Shown here one piece after another: positions 23,789-32,620 of a stretch of 36,453 bases of DNA (its first letter is position 1; each line of letters begins with the position of its first letter). A program made the position numbers and the translations under genes. The notes under the pieces were generated by a model. That model was given only the letters and a program-made list of their open reading frames with translations, did no database searches and was not told the DNA's origin. The DNA is from Campylobacterota bacterium. GTDB taxonomy: Bacteria; Campylobacterota; Campylobacteria; Campylobacterales; Sulfurimonadaceae. The stretch spans positions 1-36,453 of the forward strand of contig VCAY01000001.1 of NCBI GenBank assembly GCA_013607635.1, in the 5' to 3' direction.

Positions 23789-24334
23789 TTAGCGTAAAAA
23801 CCTTTTGACTCTAGGGTTGCGTTTGATCGCTTCTTGTTTTGCCTCTTTGGTAGCATTGATGATGTTTTTGACCACAAAAGGGTTGATTTTTACAGCTTCA
23901 AGTTGTACCTTGGGTGAAGGGTAGGGGATAAACTGGATAATCTGAGGGTTGTGTTTTACCGCTTCTACCTGCGCTTCTTCATCAAATCTGCTAATGAATT
24001 TTGTTAAGGTTGTGTTGAAACTACCATTTTTCATAATCTCCTTGACTGCCATAATCTGTACTTCTTTTGTCGGTTTTTCGATCTCTGCTATCGCTTCTGG
24101 TGATCCTTGGACAGCTATTTTTTGTACGGCAGGAGATGGATTTTTGATGAAATGGATCCTCCACCAAAACTTTTTAACAGCTTTTATTTGCTGCTCTTGG
24201 CTTAAAGAGGAGTAATACTCGATCTTTTGTTGCATCTGCTCGGCATAAGTGAGTTTTTTTTGTTGTGTACAGCCACTAAAAAATAGAAATGACAAAAAAA
24301 GAGTAAGAAGTGAGTATGATTTCAAAGATGCCAT
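23789..24334 (-). CDS. Repeat-containing lipoprotein
   Basis: 181 aa. A lipoprotein signal ends in FFSGC with the lipidated Cys at 22, so it is membrane-anchored in the cell envelope. The mature part consists of degenerate ~22-residue helical repeats of the type VQxxAVKxNPxxIxxI (e.g. VQLEAVKINPFVVKNI, VEAVKHNPQIIQFI, QEAIKRNPRVKRFL), reminiscent of DUF4116-type repeats. Such repeats usually make an alpha-solenoid for protein contacts. GGAGA lies 9 bases upstream of the ATG, which overlaps the thioredoxin-like gene by 13 bases. Last gene of the sdh operon. Function unknown. Confidence 0.75.
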   Translation of the reverse strand: MASLKSYSLLTLFLSFLFFSGCTQQKKLTYAEQMQQKIEYYSSLSQEQQIKAVKKFWWRIHFIKNPSPAVQKIAVQGSPEAIAEIEKPTKEVQIMAVKEIMKNGSFNTTLTKFISRFDEEAQVEAVKHNPQIIQFIPYPSPKVQLEAVKINPFVVKNIINATKEAKQEAIKRNPRVKRFLR

Positions 24335-24738
24335 AAGTAGGTCTCCTCTTCCATCCAGCCATCCATCTCATCAATAATCTGCTCACTTGGTGCATCGATG
24401 ATGTAAGTAACAGGTGAGAATGGGCGTAAGAGCTTTTTCGGAAAGTTTTTATCGGTATCACGGTTTATAAGAAGTTTGATATATTTTTTATTGATATAGT
24501 CACGTATTCCATCTTTTGTGAGCATTTTATCAACAAGGCGATGACAAAACGGACACCCCTCGCTTACCATGATAATCAACAGGTCTTTGTTCTCTTTTTT
24601 TGCAATTGCGACAGCTTTGTTGTAGTCTCTTTCATACCCCATGTACTTTGCAAATAGATCATAATCATCCCAGTAGTACGCCTGTAAAGATGTTGCAAGT
24701 AACAGCAATAGCGGTAAAATTCTTTTGTATAGCTTCAT
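24322..24738 (-). CDS. Periplasmic thioredoxin-like protein (CPFC)
   Basis: 138 aa with a signal peptide (RILPLLLLLATSLQA) and a thioredoxin fold: IIMVSEGCPFCHRLV with the redox pair C62/C65, and the cis-proline loop in FSPVTYIID. It resembles the SoxW/DUF255-type periplasmic thioredoxins that keep cysteines reduced in cytochrome or sulfur-oxidation proteins. It begins two bases after the sdhE stop, so it is co-transcribed with the sdh genes, though a periplasmic protein would not directly contact their cytoplasmic clusters. The C-terminus is short. Confidence 0.82.
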   Translation of the reverse strand: MKLYKRILPLLLLLATSLQAYYWDDYDLFAKYMGYERDYNKAVAIAKKENKDLLIIMVSEGCPFCHRLVDKMLTKDGIRDYINKKYIKLLINRDTDKNFPKKLLRPFSPVTYIIDAPSEQIIDEMDGWMEEETYLWHL

Positions 24739-24740
24739 GT

Positions 24741-25622
24741 TTAAACAAAATCTACTTTAGCAAGGTGATGTTGTAGTCCAAGCTCCGCAGGTGAACACCC
24801 AAGTGCGAGTCCAAGCATCTGTTGCATGTGAAGTACCGGAAGTTGTACCTCACGACCAATCGCTTCAGAAGCGTGGTGTGTTTGTGTATCAAGTTTGAGA
24901 TGACAAAGTGGACAAGGTGTTACCATCCAGTCAGCATTGCCATCCATTGCACCGGCGATCGCATTTCCTGTAAGCGTTGCTGCCGTTTTTGGTGCTTGTA
25001 GTTCAACGTGGAAACCACAACATTTGTTTTTCTCTTCATAATCAACATTGGCACCGCCACAAGCGATGATAAGATCATCGAGTGAAGTAGGGCGGTAAGG
25101 TGACTCAGGAGTTTTGTGTGTTTCGTTTTGCAGCTCACTCGGGCGAATATTGTGACATCCATAAAATGGTGCGATGTTAAATTGACTAAGAGGTGTTACA
25201 ACCATCTCTTTGATCTTATCGAGCCCTATATCATCAATGATAGCATATAAAAAGTGCGTGATTTGTGAAGTGCCTTTGTACTCTAGTCCTACTTCAGCAA
25301 GCTTTTCATTTACCTTCGCTTTAAGCTCAGGGTCTTTGTCAAGTTTATGTTTTGTCATCGCAGTGTTGAGCTGACATGTGTTACAGATAGTTACCATAGT
25401 AAGACCATGTTTTTCAGCATACGCGATGTTTCTCGCATTTAAAACCAAAGATAAAAACTCATCATAGTCTTGGAGGTGTGAAGCACCACAACAAGAAGCT
25501 TCTGTTAGTTCAACTAACTCAATGCCAAGCTTATCGGCTACAGCAAGAGTTGACATCATCTGCTCTGGAGTACTTTGTTTTGCAGTACAACCGGTAAAAA
25601 GTGCGTATTTTAATTTTTTCAT
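24741..25622 (-). CDS. sdhE: Succinate dehydrogenase/fumarate reductase third subunit, CCG-domain (SdhE/HdrB-like)
   Basis: 293 aa with two CCG domains as in heterodisulfide reductase subunit B: first FTGCTAKQ, SCCGASHLQ, CNTC; second YGCHNIRP, NKCCGFH, CPLC. These bind Fe-S clusters (one non-cubane type in HdrB relatives). In type E Sdh/Frd complexes this subunit replaces the haem-bearing membrane anchors and links the iron-sulfur subunit to quinone. No transmembrane helices, so membrane attachment would be amphipathic. Its equivalent in Campylobacter/Wolinella is the MfrE/SdhE subunit. Eleven bases after sdhB. Confidence 0.9.
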   Translation of the reverse strand: MKKLKYALFTGCTAKQSTPEQMMSTLAVADKLGIELVELTEASCCGASHLQDYDEFLSLVLNARNIAYAEKHGLTMVTICNTCQLNTAMTKHKLDKDPELKAKVNEKLAEVGLEYKGTSQITHFLYAIIDDIGLDKIKEMVVTPLSQFNIAPFYGCHNIRPSELQNETHKTPESPYRPTSLDDLIIACGGANVDYEEKNKCCGFHVELQAPKTAATLTGNAIAGAMDGNADWMVTPCPLCHLKLDTQTHHASEAIGREVQLPVLHMQQMLGLALGCSPAELGLQHHLAKVDFV

Positions 25623-25633
25623 ATTGTTAACTC

Positions 25634-26608
25634 CTAGAACTTCGCTGTTGTAGATGATTTGACAAGTGTTTTGATCTCATCCATATTCTCTGATGTAGGC
25701 AATTGCCATGGCATTGGTATTTTACCTTTTGTAAACATTTTAAATGCTACAGGAAGGTGTTTAACAATCGATGGACCTTCAGAATAAAGCACTAAGCCAC
25801 CCTCATCAAGAACACCGCGTTTTGCGATAGAGTGTGCAAAACCAACCGCATGGCGCGTTGCAACATTAGACTCTGCCTTGCCTTCTTGGAACAGTTTTTG
25901 ATGGAGTTTTGTGATTTTGCCAATAGGATCGATCTCTTTTGGACAAACCTCTTTACACTCAAAACATTTTACACAATCCCAAACACCTTGACCCATTTCG
26001 TTAACTGTCAAAAGTCTATCGGATGATTCATCACGAACATCTGCTTCAAATCTGTGTGCTGCAGCAAATGCAGCAGGGCCAAAGTACTCTTCGTTGATTG
26101 CAACAACCGGACAAGCGTAGTGACATGCACCACACTGGATACAAAGATCAGCATCATCAAGTGCATCGGCATCTTTTGGAGATACAAGGTTCTCCATCTC
26201 AGGCTCTTCATCAACCTCTGTAACAACGTAAGGTTGAACGGCAGCGTGTTTTTCCCAGAAATCACCCTTATCGATGATCATATCTTTTACTGCACGTTTT
26301 TTGCTAAGTGGCTCAATAACAAGCTCGTTGCCAAAAAGCTCAATCATATCGTTCATGCTCTCTTTACAAGCTAGGGTACTTCTACCGTTTACTTTAATGG
26401 CACAGGCTCCACAAATACCGTGACGGCACGATCTTCTGTATGAGAAACTACCATCATGATCCCACTTGATTCTGTTTAAAATATCGAGAACAACCTCCTC
26501 AGAAGTTACTTCCATATCATATTGATCATAATATGGAAGATAGTCTTCTTCAGCGTTGAAGCGGAAAACTTTAAATTTTACATTTTGTGTTGTAATTTTA
26601 TGTTCCAT
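25634..26608 (-). CDS. sdhB: Succinate dehydrogenase/fumarate reductase iron-sulfur subunit
   Basis: 324 aa, longer than classical SdhB (~240). The N-terminal [2Fe-2S] domain has C61RHGIC66GAC69 and C81. The second domain has C156IQCGACHYAC166P and C212VKCFECKEVC222P. Classical enzymes have CxxxxxCxxxC at the last site and a [3Fe-4S] cluster; the CX2CX2CX3CP here fits a second [4Fe-4S], as described for type E enzymes such as that of Sulfolobus. The ~70-residue C-terminal extension is typical of this group. Passes electrons between SdhA flavin and SdhE. Confidence 0.93.
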   Translation of the reverse strand: MEHKITTQNVKFKVFRFNAEEDYLPYYDQYDMEVTSEEVVLDILNRIKWDHDGSFSYRRSCRHGICGACAIKVNGRSTLACKESMNDMIELFGNELVIEPLSKKRAVKDMIIDKGDFWEKHAAVQPYVVTEVDEEPEMENLVSPKDADALDDADLCIQCGACHYACPVVAINEEYFGPAAFAAAHRFEADVRDESSDRLLTVNEMGQGVWDCVKCFECKEVCPKEIDPIGKITKLHQKLFQEGKAESNVATRHAVGFAHSIAKRGVLDEGGLVLYSEGPSIVKHLPVAFKMFTKGKIPMPWQLPTSENMDEIKTLVKSSTTAKF

Positions 26609-26617
26609 TAGTGATCC

Positions 26618-28330
26618 TTAGTAGTTTCTTGCTTTGAGTTCATGTTTGCCAAGAACAACATCCATGTAATCTAGCTTGATGTTGCCATCTTCATCCATGT
26701 ATGCCATAGTGTGTTTGAGCCAGTTTTCATCATCACGCTCTTGGAAATCTTCTCTGTAGTGTGCTCCACGACTCTCTTTACGAGGCAGAGCAGACTCTAC
26801 AATAAATAGAGAATAATCAAGCATGTGACCAAGTTCGATCGCTTCTTGGAGTTCTGTGTTAAACACTTTTGATTTGTCTTTGATACGAATGTTTTTGAAT
26901 CTCTCTCTTAGCTCTTTTACTTTTTCAACAGCCACCTTAATCGTCTCTTCTGTTCTGAATGCACCTGCATTGGCAGTCATACATTGTTGTAGTTCCTCAC
27001 GAAGTTGTGTTACAGATTCGTTACCGTTGTTGTTAAGAACAAAGTCGATCTCGGCAAGTGCACGCTTTGCATCTTCTTCGCTTGCCGGTGCAAGTTCAAT
27101 ATCATCGATCTCTTTTACCATTGTTTTACCAACATAACGACCAAAAAGGAGTGCTTCAAGTACCGAGTTTGCACCTAGACGGTTTGCTCCGTGAACAGAA
27201 ACACATGAGCACTCACCTGCAGCATAGAAACCTTCGATAAGCTCATCGTTGTTTTTACGAACATTACCTGCAATATTTACAGGGATACCACCCATTGAGT
27301 AGTGTGCTGTTGCAGAGATCAAGATAGGCTCTTTGATCATATCAAGCCCCAAGAATGTGATCGCAAGTTCTCTGAGCTCTGGAAGTCTCTCCATAATCTT
27401 CTCAGCTCCAAGGTGTGTCACATCAAGATATACGGCATCTTTTCTATGGCCTACACCGCGACCCTCTCTGATCTCATTTAAAATAGCGCGAGACACAACG
27501 TCACGAGAAGCAAGCTCAAGCGCATTTGGAGCATATTTTTCCATAAAACGCTCACCTTTGGAGTTGTAAAGACGACCACCCTCACCACGAGCAGCTTCAG
27601 AGATAAGTACACCGTTTCCAGAAAGACCAGATGGGTGAAACTGTACAAACTCCATATCTTCAAGCGGAATACCATGACGCGCTACAATTGAAAGTCCGTC
27701 ACCAGTATTTGCATGAGCATTGGAGTTGATCTTGTAACATCTAGCATATCCACCTGTTGCAAACATAACAGATTTTGCATTGAAGATCGCTACTTGCATA
27801 TCTCGAATATTAAATGCTACAACACCGGATACTTTACCATCTTTGTAGATGATGTCAGCTGCGTACCACTCATCCCAAAATTTTACACCAACGCGATCAG
27901 CTTGTTCGTAAATCGTTTGCAGGAGTGTCAAACCTGTTCTGTCTTTTGCAAAACATGCACGAGGAGAACTTTGACCACCAAAAGGTCTTTGAGCGATCTG
28001 CCCATCCTCCTTACGGCTAAATGCCGCACCCATTCTCTCTGCCCAGCGGATAGTTTCGGGTGCATTTTTACACATAAATTCTACAGCATCTTGATCGGCT
28101 AGGTAATCTGCACCTTTCACTGTATCGAACTCGTGAAGCTCAATGCTATCCTCATCGCTAAGTGCTGCATTGATACCACCCTGAGCAGCACCGGAATGGC
28201 TTCTTAGCGGATGAAGTTTTGTAATGACCGCTACCTTTTTACCGGCATTTTGTAACTCTCTTGCAGCTGCACAGCCTGCTAAACCTGCGCCCACAACAAC
28301 TGCATCGTAAGTATAAATAGGAATACTCAT
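26618..28330 (-). CDS. sdhA: Succinate dehydrogenase/fumarate reductase flavoprotein subunit
   Basis: 570 aa. The dinucleotide-binding motif [16 protein letters not shown] begins near residue 11; [16 protein letters not shown] supplies the FAD-linking His; active-site blocks include VQFHPSG, the [10 protein letters not shown] arginines and [24 protein letters not shown]. It interconverts succinate and fumarate in the TCA cycle or in fumarate respiration. There is no twin-arginine leader: the protein begins [16 protein letters not shown], so it is cytoplasmic, unlike the periplasmic methylmenaquinol:fumarate reductase MfrA of Campylobacter. GAAGGAAAT ribosome site upstream; first gene of the operon. 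Confidence 0.94.
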   Translation of the reverse strand: MSIPIYTYDAVVVGAGLAGCAAARELQNAGKKVAVITKLHPLRSHSGAAQGGINAALSDEDSIELHEFDTVKGADYLADQDAVEFMCKNAPETIRWAERMGAAFSRKEDGQIAQRPFGGQSSPRACFAKDRTGLTLLQTIYEQADRVGVKFWDEWYAADIIYKDGKVSGVVAFNIRDMQVAIFNAKSVMFATGGYARCYKINSNAHANTGDGLSIVARHGIPLEDMEFVQFHPSGLSGNGVLISEAARGEGGRLYNSKGERFMEKYAPNALELASRDVVSRAILNEIREGRGVGHRKDAVYLDVTHLGAEKIMERLPELRELAITFLGLDMIKEPILISATAHYSMGGIPVNIAGNVRKNNDELIEGFYAAGECSCVSVHGANRLGANSVLEALLFGRYVGKTMVKEIDDIELAPASEEDAKRALAEIDFVLNNNGNESVTQLREELQQCMTANAGAFRTEETIKVAVEKVKELRERFKNIRIKDKSKVFNTELQEAIELGHMLDYSLFIVESALPRKESRGAHYREDFQERDDENWLKHTMAYMDEDGNIKLDYMDVVLGKHELKARNY

Positions 28331-28366
28331 TCAATTTCCTTCGCATAAAGAACTAAAATAATGCTG

Positions 28367-28372
28367 ATTGTA
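28367..28372 (-). promoter_or_regulatory. -10 box for the sdh operon
   Basis: Minus-strand GCTACAATCAG has TACAAT 37 bases before the sdhA ATG. Confidence 0.35.
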
Positions 28373-28528
28373 GCGGAAGTAGACTTATGAAGTGATAAAT
28401 ATTGGTTATATGAGGATTTAGAGAAAAATTGTTACGATTTGAGACATGGCAAGAGCGGTTTTTGTTAAACTCTGTTTTGTGCAAGATGAATTTTTTTATA
28501 GTTTTTCATTGAATTGTCTTAAAAATGT

Positions 28529-28534
28529 TATAAT
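28529..28534 (+). promoter_or_regulatory. Extended -10 promoter for thiL-truD-psd
   Basis: TGTTATAAT gives a TGn extension plus a consensus TATAAT, 18 bases before the thiL ATG (28553). Confidence 0.6.
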
Positions 28535-28552
28535 ATCGCACTTTTGTGTTCT

Positions 28553-29407
28553 ATGGTTGAGCAAGTTAAATATGAAGAAGTTTTATTGAATTTAGAAAAT
28601 TATTTTATATCGAAATTTCACAATAAGCACATTGGAGATGATGGTGTTGTTATTGATGGTGGTTGTGTTTACTCCAAAGATGCTTTTTTTGAAGATGTCC
28701 ATTTTAAAAAAGAGTGGTTGGGGTATTATGATATAGCAAAGCGTGCGATGCTGGTTAATATCTCCGATGCTATTGCGATGCATGCCAATCCAAAATACGC
28801 CCTTTTAAGTGTAGCGATGCCAAAGAGTATGAGTAAAAAAGATATAGATGCACTTGCTAAGGGGTTTAGCGATACCGCCAAGGAGTTTGGTGTAGAGATC
28901 ATAGGTGGTGACACCATCAGCAACATGAAGCTTGATATCACGATTACAATTATCTCAGAGACAAAAAAGCCCCTTTTACGAAAAGGGTTGCGCCATAGGT
29001 ATCTGCTTGCATATACAGGGATGCTTGGTAACTCGTATAAAGAGCTAAAAAAGTTGCAAAACAGGGGCAAGATTCATAATCGTTCAAAATTTATAGATAT
29101 AAAACTTCGAGAAGATTTTGTAAAAAGAGCGTATCGTCATCTGAAAGTGGGGATGGATATCTCCGATGGGCTTTTTGATGATACGCAAAAGATGTTAATG
29201 TTCAACAAGATGGGAGCGGTTTTTTTGCGAAATATCCCAAAAAGAGTAGGGTGTAGTGGGGAAGAGTATGAGATGCTTGTGGGGTTTGATCCACGGAAGT
29301 TAAAGGCACTCAAGCGAGTGGCGCAACTAAGCCGTACGAAACTCACTGTTTTTGCAAAAGTTGCAAGAAATAGAGTCAAGCACAGGTGTAAAAACCACCA
29401 TTTTTAA
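28553..29407 (+). CDS. thiL: Thiamine-monophosphate kinase
   Basis: 284 aa from ATG at 28553; the ORF track start (TTG 28544) is only about 10 bases after the -10 box and less likely. ThiL phosphorylates thiamine monophosphate to the active diphosphate with ATP. Motifs of the AIR-synthase/PurM fold: HIGDDGVVI, FFEDVHFKKEWL, LVNISDAIAMHANPKYALLSVAMP, EIIGGDTIS and VGMDISDGLFDDTQKM. It is shorter than E. coli ThiL, like other epsilonproteobacterial forms. No strong Shine-Dalgarno. Confidence 0.92.
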   Translation: MVEQVKYEEVLLNLENYFISKFHNKHIGDDGVVIDGGCVYSKDAFFEDVHFKKEWLGYYDIAKRAMLVNISDAIAMHANPKYALLSVAMPKSMSKKDIDALAKGFSDTAKEFGVEIIGGDTISNMKLDITITIISETKKPLLRKGLRHRYLLAYTGMLGNSYKELKKLQNRGKIHNRSKFIDIKLREDFVKRAYRHLKVGMDISDGLFDDTQKMLMFNKMGAVFLRNIPKRVGCSGEEYEMLVGFDPRKLKALKRVAQLSRTKLTVFAKVARNRVKHRCKNHHF

Positions 29408-29426
29408 AAAACTAAGGAAAAGAAGA

Positions 29427-30500
29427 TTGGACAGATTTTATTCACTTTCCCACGCAAGTATCGACTTTCATTTTAAACAGTCTGCTCGCGATTTTGTTGT
29501 TGAAGAGGTGCCGCTTTATGAGTTTAGCGGTGAGGGGGAACACCTTGTGTTACATGTAAGGAAGAAAAACCTTACAACTAATGAGATGGTTGGCATATTT
29601 GCGCGTTTTTTGGGGATCAAAAATAAAGAGATCGGCTATGCAGGACTTAAAGATAAGCACGCCATGACAAAGCAGTATATCTCTTTACATAAAAAGTATG
29701 AAGACTCACTTAAGAGTTTTAACCATGAGAGTATCAAAATACTGGGTAAAACTTACCATAACAATAAAATTCGTGTAGGGCATTTAAAGGGGAACAAGTT
29801 TTTTATCCGTCTTAAAAAAGTGAAGCCTACAAGTGCCAAAAAGCTCGATGAAGCGCTCAAAAACATCAAAAAGCAGGGGATGCCAAACTTTTTTGGCTAC
29901 CAGCGCTTTGGTAATGATGGAGATAATCACATCCTTGGAGAGAAGATCGTTAGAGGTGAAGCAAAAGAGAAAAACCCGCGTGTTAAAAAGTTACTGATCA
30001 ATGCGTATCAGTCCCATCTGTTTAACCTTTGGCTCTCAAGACGCTTGGAGATCAATTCGCTTGTGAGTAGTTTTGGTGTTAATGAACTCCAAGGGCTTTT
30101 GAACCTGCCAAAGATTGAACTTGAAAAGATGCAAGCACAAAACCATCCCTTTAAACTTTTGCAAGGGGATTTGATGGAGCATTACCCTTGTGGCAGGGTG
30201 TTTGCATTTGGTTGGGATATTCATGATATTGAGCGTTTTGATGCAAAGGATATCTCTGTGACAGGATTACTAAGTGGCAAGCGGGTGAAAAAAGCGACCG
30301 ATTTTGCATGGCAGATCGAAAAAGAGTATGCGGTTGAATTAAATGGGGATGGAGCAAGGCGTTATGCGTGGGTTTATCCAACAGATATCAAAGGGAAATT
30401 TAATCCCATTGAGGCACAGTATGAGCTAAGTTTTGAGCTTCCAAAAGGCTCTTATGCTACGGTGCTTATTGAAGAGTTGGCGAAGAGAAAAATAAACTAA
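29427..30500 (+). CDS. truD: tRNA pseudouridine(13) synthase TruD
   Basis: 357 aa from a TTG at 29427, chosen because AAGGAAA lies 7 bases upstream and the N-terminus then matches TruD (DRFYSLSHASIDFHFKQSARDFVVEEVP). It makes pseudouridine 13 in tRNA-Glu. The catalytic Asp is in GYAGLKDKHAMTKQ; NFFGYQRFG and LINAYQSHLFN are other signatures. The TRUD insertion domain occupies about residues 150-310. The longer frame starts inside thiL. Contains a TTACATGTAA copy in HLVLHVRK. Confidence 0.94.
   Translation: MDRFYSLSHASIDFHFKQSARDFVVEEVPLYEFSGEGEHLVLHVRKKNLTTNEMVGIFARFLGIKNKEIGYAGLKDKHAMTKQYISLHKKYEDSLKSFNHESIKILGKTYHNNKIRVGHLKGNKFFIRLKKVKPTSAKKLDEALKNIKKQGMPNFFGYQRFGNDGDNHILGEKIVRGEAKEKNPRVKKLLINAYQSHLFNLWLSRRLEINSLVSSFGVNELQGLLNLPKIELEKMQAQNHPFKLLQGDLMEHYPCGRVFAFGWDIHDIERFDAKDISVTGLLSGKRVKKATDFAWQIEKEYAVELNGDGARRYAWVYPTDIKGKFNPIEAQYELSFELPKGSYATVLIEELAKRKIN
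29550..29559. repeat. TTACATGTAA palindrome, copy 4
   Basis: Exact copy inside truD, encoding Leu-His-Val. Confidence 0.85.
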
Positions 30501-30512
30501 ATAGAGGTAAAT

Positions 30513-31337
30513 ATGCAAAAAAGACACATCACATCGGCAATTTCACAAACATTTGGAAAGTTCGCATCCAAAGAGTTTCCAAAATGGTTTCAAAACATTG
30601 TCAATAATAGCTATGTAAAACTTATGAGACTGGATATGCGTGAGTTTCATGCACCAAGCAGTTACAAAAGTCTCAATGCACTCTTTACAAGAAAGCTTAA
30701 AGAGCCAAGAGAGTTTTCCCTTGATGGAGATGATTTTATCAGCCCTTGTGATTCACTCATCACTGACTTTGGAAAGATCGAAAACGATTATGCCTTACAG
30801 ATCAAGGGTATGCGCTATAAGGCAAGTGAGCTTTTGGGGAAGCATTTTAGCGATGCAGACAAGGCGTTGATCGAAGGTGGGGAGTTTCTCAACTTTTACC
30901 TCTCCCCTAAAGATTATCACCGCTACCACATCCCGACAAACTGTAAAGTGCTTAAAGTGGTGCATATCCCTGGAAAGTTTTACCCCGTTAATATCCCATC
31001 ACTCAAAAAACGGCTCAATCTTTTTATTGAGAATGAGCGGGTGGTGATAGAGTGTGAAACAACCAAAGGCAAAAAGTTTTTTATGGTACTTGTAAGTGCA
31101 CTGAATGTTGGGGTGATGCAAGTTGCGTTTGAACCTCGCATCCAAACCAATGCCGATGCTACAACACCGCAAATGTACGAATTTGAGGATCTCTACCTTG
31201 ATAAAGGGGATGATTTTGGATGTTTTGAGATGGGATCAACGATCGTGATCTTGTCTGAGAAAGATATGTTTAGATCGTTACATGTAACAAGTGGGCAAAG
31301 AGTGAGTTTTGGGCAGACTATTGCGAAGCTTGCTTAG
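30513..31337 (+). CDS. psd: Phosphatidylserine decarboxylase proenzyme
   Basis: 274 aa membrane-associated enzyme converting phosphatidylserine to phosphatidylethanolamine. It self-cleaves before the Ser of the GST motif near the C-terminus to create a pyruvoyl group; here the motif reads CFEMGSTIVIL (usually LGST). YLSPKDYHRYHIPTNCKV supplies the conserved His, and the N-terminal SLNALFTRKLKEPRE block fits. AGAGGT ribosome site, 12 bases after truD. Contains a TTACATGTAA copy in RSLHVTSG. Confidence 0.94.
   Translation: MQKRHITSAISQTFGKFASKEFPKWFQNIVNNSYVKLMRLDMREFHAPSSYKSLNALFTRKLKEPREFSLDGDDFISPCDSLITDFGKIENDYALQIKGMRYKASELLGKHFSDADKALIEGGEFLNFYLSPKDYHRYHIPTNCKVLKVVHIPGKFYPVNIPSLKKRLNLFIENERVVIECETTKGKKFFMVLVSALNVGVMQVAFEPRIQTNADATTPQMYEFEDLYLDKGDDFGCFEMGSTIVILSEKDMFRSLHVTSGQRVSFGQTIAKLA
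31278..31287. repeat. TTACATGTAA palindrome, copy 5
   Basis: Exact copy inside psd, part of a 12-bp GTTACATGTAAC palindrome, encoding Leu-His-Val. Confidence 0.85.
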
Positions 31338-31360
31338 GGTTTTTAGAGGTGCCCTTAAGC
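31332..31360. terminator. Two-way terminator between psd and the permease
   Basis: GCTTAGGG (31332-31339) pairs with CCCTTAAGC (31352-31360, one bulged T). TTTATT follows on the plus side. It overlaps both stop codons of the convergent genes. Confidence 0.45.
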
Positions 31361-32615
31361 TTTATTATAGCGTCTCCCAAAAAGGTGTTCACGACGAAAT
31401 CGACCGTAGCTTAGCTCAAAAAGCATTGAGAAGATGATGAGTGTAAGAAATATAACAACTGCACGAGGGTTGCTGCTGTAGGTGTGATAGAGCAAAACGA
31501 CCAACGAGATAAAACTACTTATGATTGCACAGATCACTACGGTTTTGTCGGCATCAATGGTCTTGTGGAGTTTTAAAGCACTCAGGTTAACAACAAAAAA
31601 GATCAGTAAAAATCCGGCACTAGCGATGATGGCAATCTCTGTAAGATCGATACTATTAGCAAGTATCAAACTCAAAACCAGCGTTATAATCACACCGGCA
31701 ACGGGTGTTTCCTTTTTCTTCTGCATTAAAATCTTTGGCAGTCTTCCATCTTTGGCTATGATAAAGCCAAGTCTTGCATTGCCATAGATGGTGGCATTGA
31801 TCGCTGAAAAAGTGGAGAGTAGGGCGGCAATAGCTACAAGTGTAAAACCGATCTGCCCAAGTGAGGGCTTGGCAGCGATGGCTAAAGCGTAATCCTGAGC
31901 TTTGATGAGTGTGGCTTCATCGACATTGCCGACGGTGATAATAGAGATAAGCATATAGAGTAAAATCACCGTTATCACCGAGATATAAAAGGCACGGGGG
32001 ATGTTTTTTTGTGGGTTTTGTATCTCATTTGAGGCATTAGCTATGAGCTCAAACCCCTCATAAGCTACAAAGATGATCATCCCTGCAGTTACGATCGATG
32101 ATGGTGTTGCCCAGTTGGCAACATTTAGGCGATCTACTTCGATGTAAGAGCTTCCAGCTATGATGATAAGGATTAAAAGAGAGACTTACAAATGTGGAGC
32201 TGATAAGATTAATAAGCGCCGGCAGAATGATAGCAACGGAGATTAAAATATACTCTAACATAGGTGTAGATTGTTTGAAAAAAGTTGTACCATACGATGC
32301 AAAAGCTGTGGCATATAAAGAGATAGTGACAAGGTAGCTAAGCCATAAAATAAGGTTTATTGAACCAGAGAGGATATTATCACCAAAAGCACCATCGACA
32401 AAGCTTACCGTTCCACCTTCACTCATAAAATAAACAGAGAGTTTTGCATAAGAGTAAGATGTCAAAAGCGCTACTAATCCTGCAATAAAAAAGGAGATAG
32501 CGGTTGAGCCGTGAGAGAGTGAGACCGCTTCACCAAGCACCGCAAAGATACCGCCACCAACCATACCACCTATACCGATGGAGATGGCGCCTAGTAAGCT
32601 GATGTTTTTTTTCAT
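31355..32615 (-). pseudogene. Broken amino-acid/polyamine permease (APC family)
   Basis: Two minus frames complete one APC-family transporter. The first (from ATG 32615) begins with the substrate-site loop GIGGMVGGGIFAVLGEAV, then FFIAGLVALLTSYSYAKLS and further helices up to LINLISSTFVS. The frame is lost near 32190. The second frame resumes with SLLLILIIIAGSSYIEVD, IIFVAYEGFELIANASNEIQNPQKNIPRAF and the remaining helices to the C-terminus RREHLFGRRYNKA. In APC proteins a dozen or so residues usually lie between the two halves of this junction, so a short deletion with frame change is more likely than a lone indel. Substrate unknown. Starts five bases after ychF. Confidence 0.75.
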
Positions 32616-32620
32616 CTCAC

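Noticed and set aside
28544-28552. TTG start for thiL
   Set aside because: Lies only about 10 bases after the -10 box; the ATG at 28553 is a better candidate.
29090-29115. Second copy of the bioV-mog repeat (TATAAAACTTCGAG resembling TATAAAACTCCGAG)
   Set aside because: Only about 13 bases match and they encode conserved thiL sequence; no second arm.
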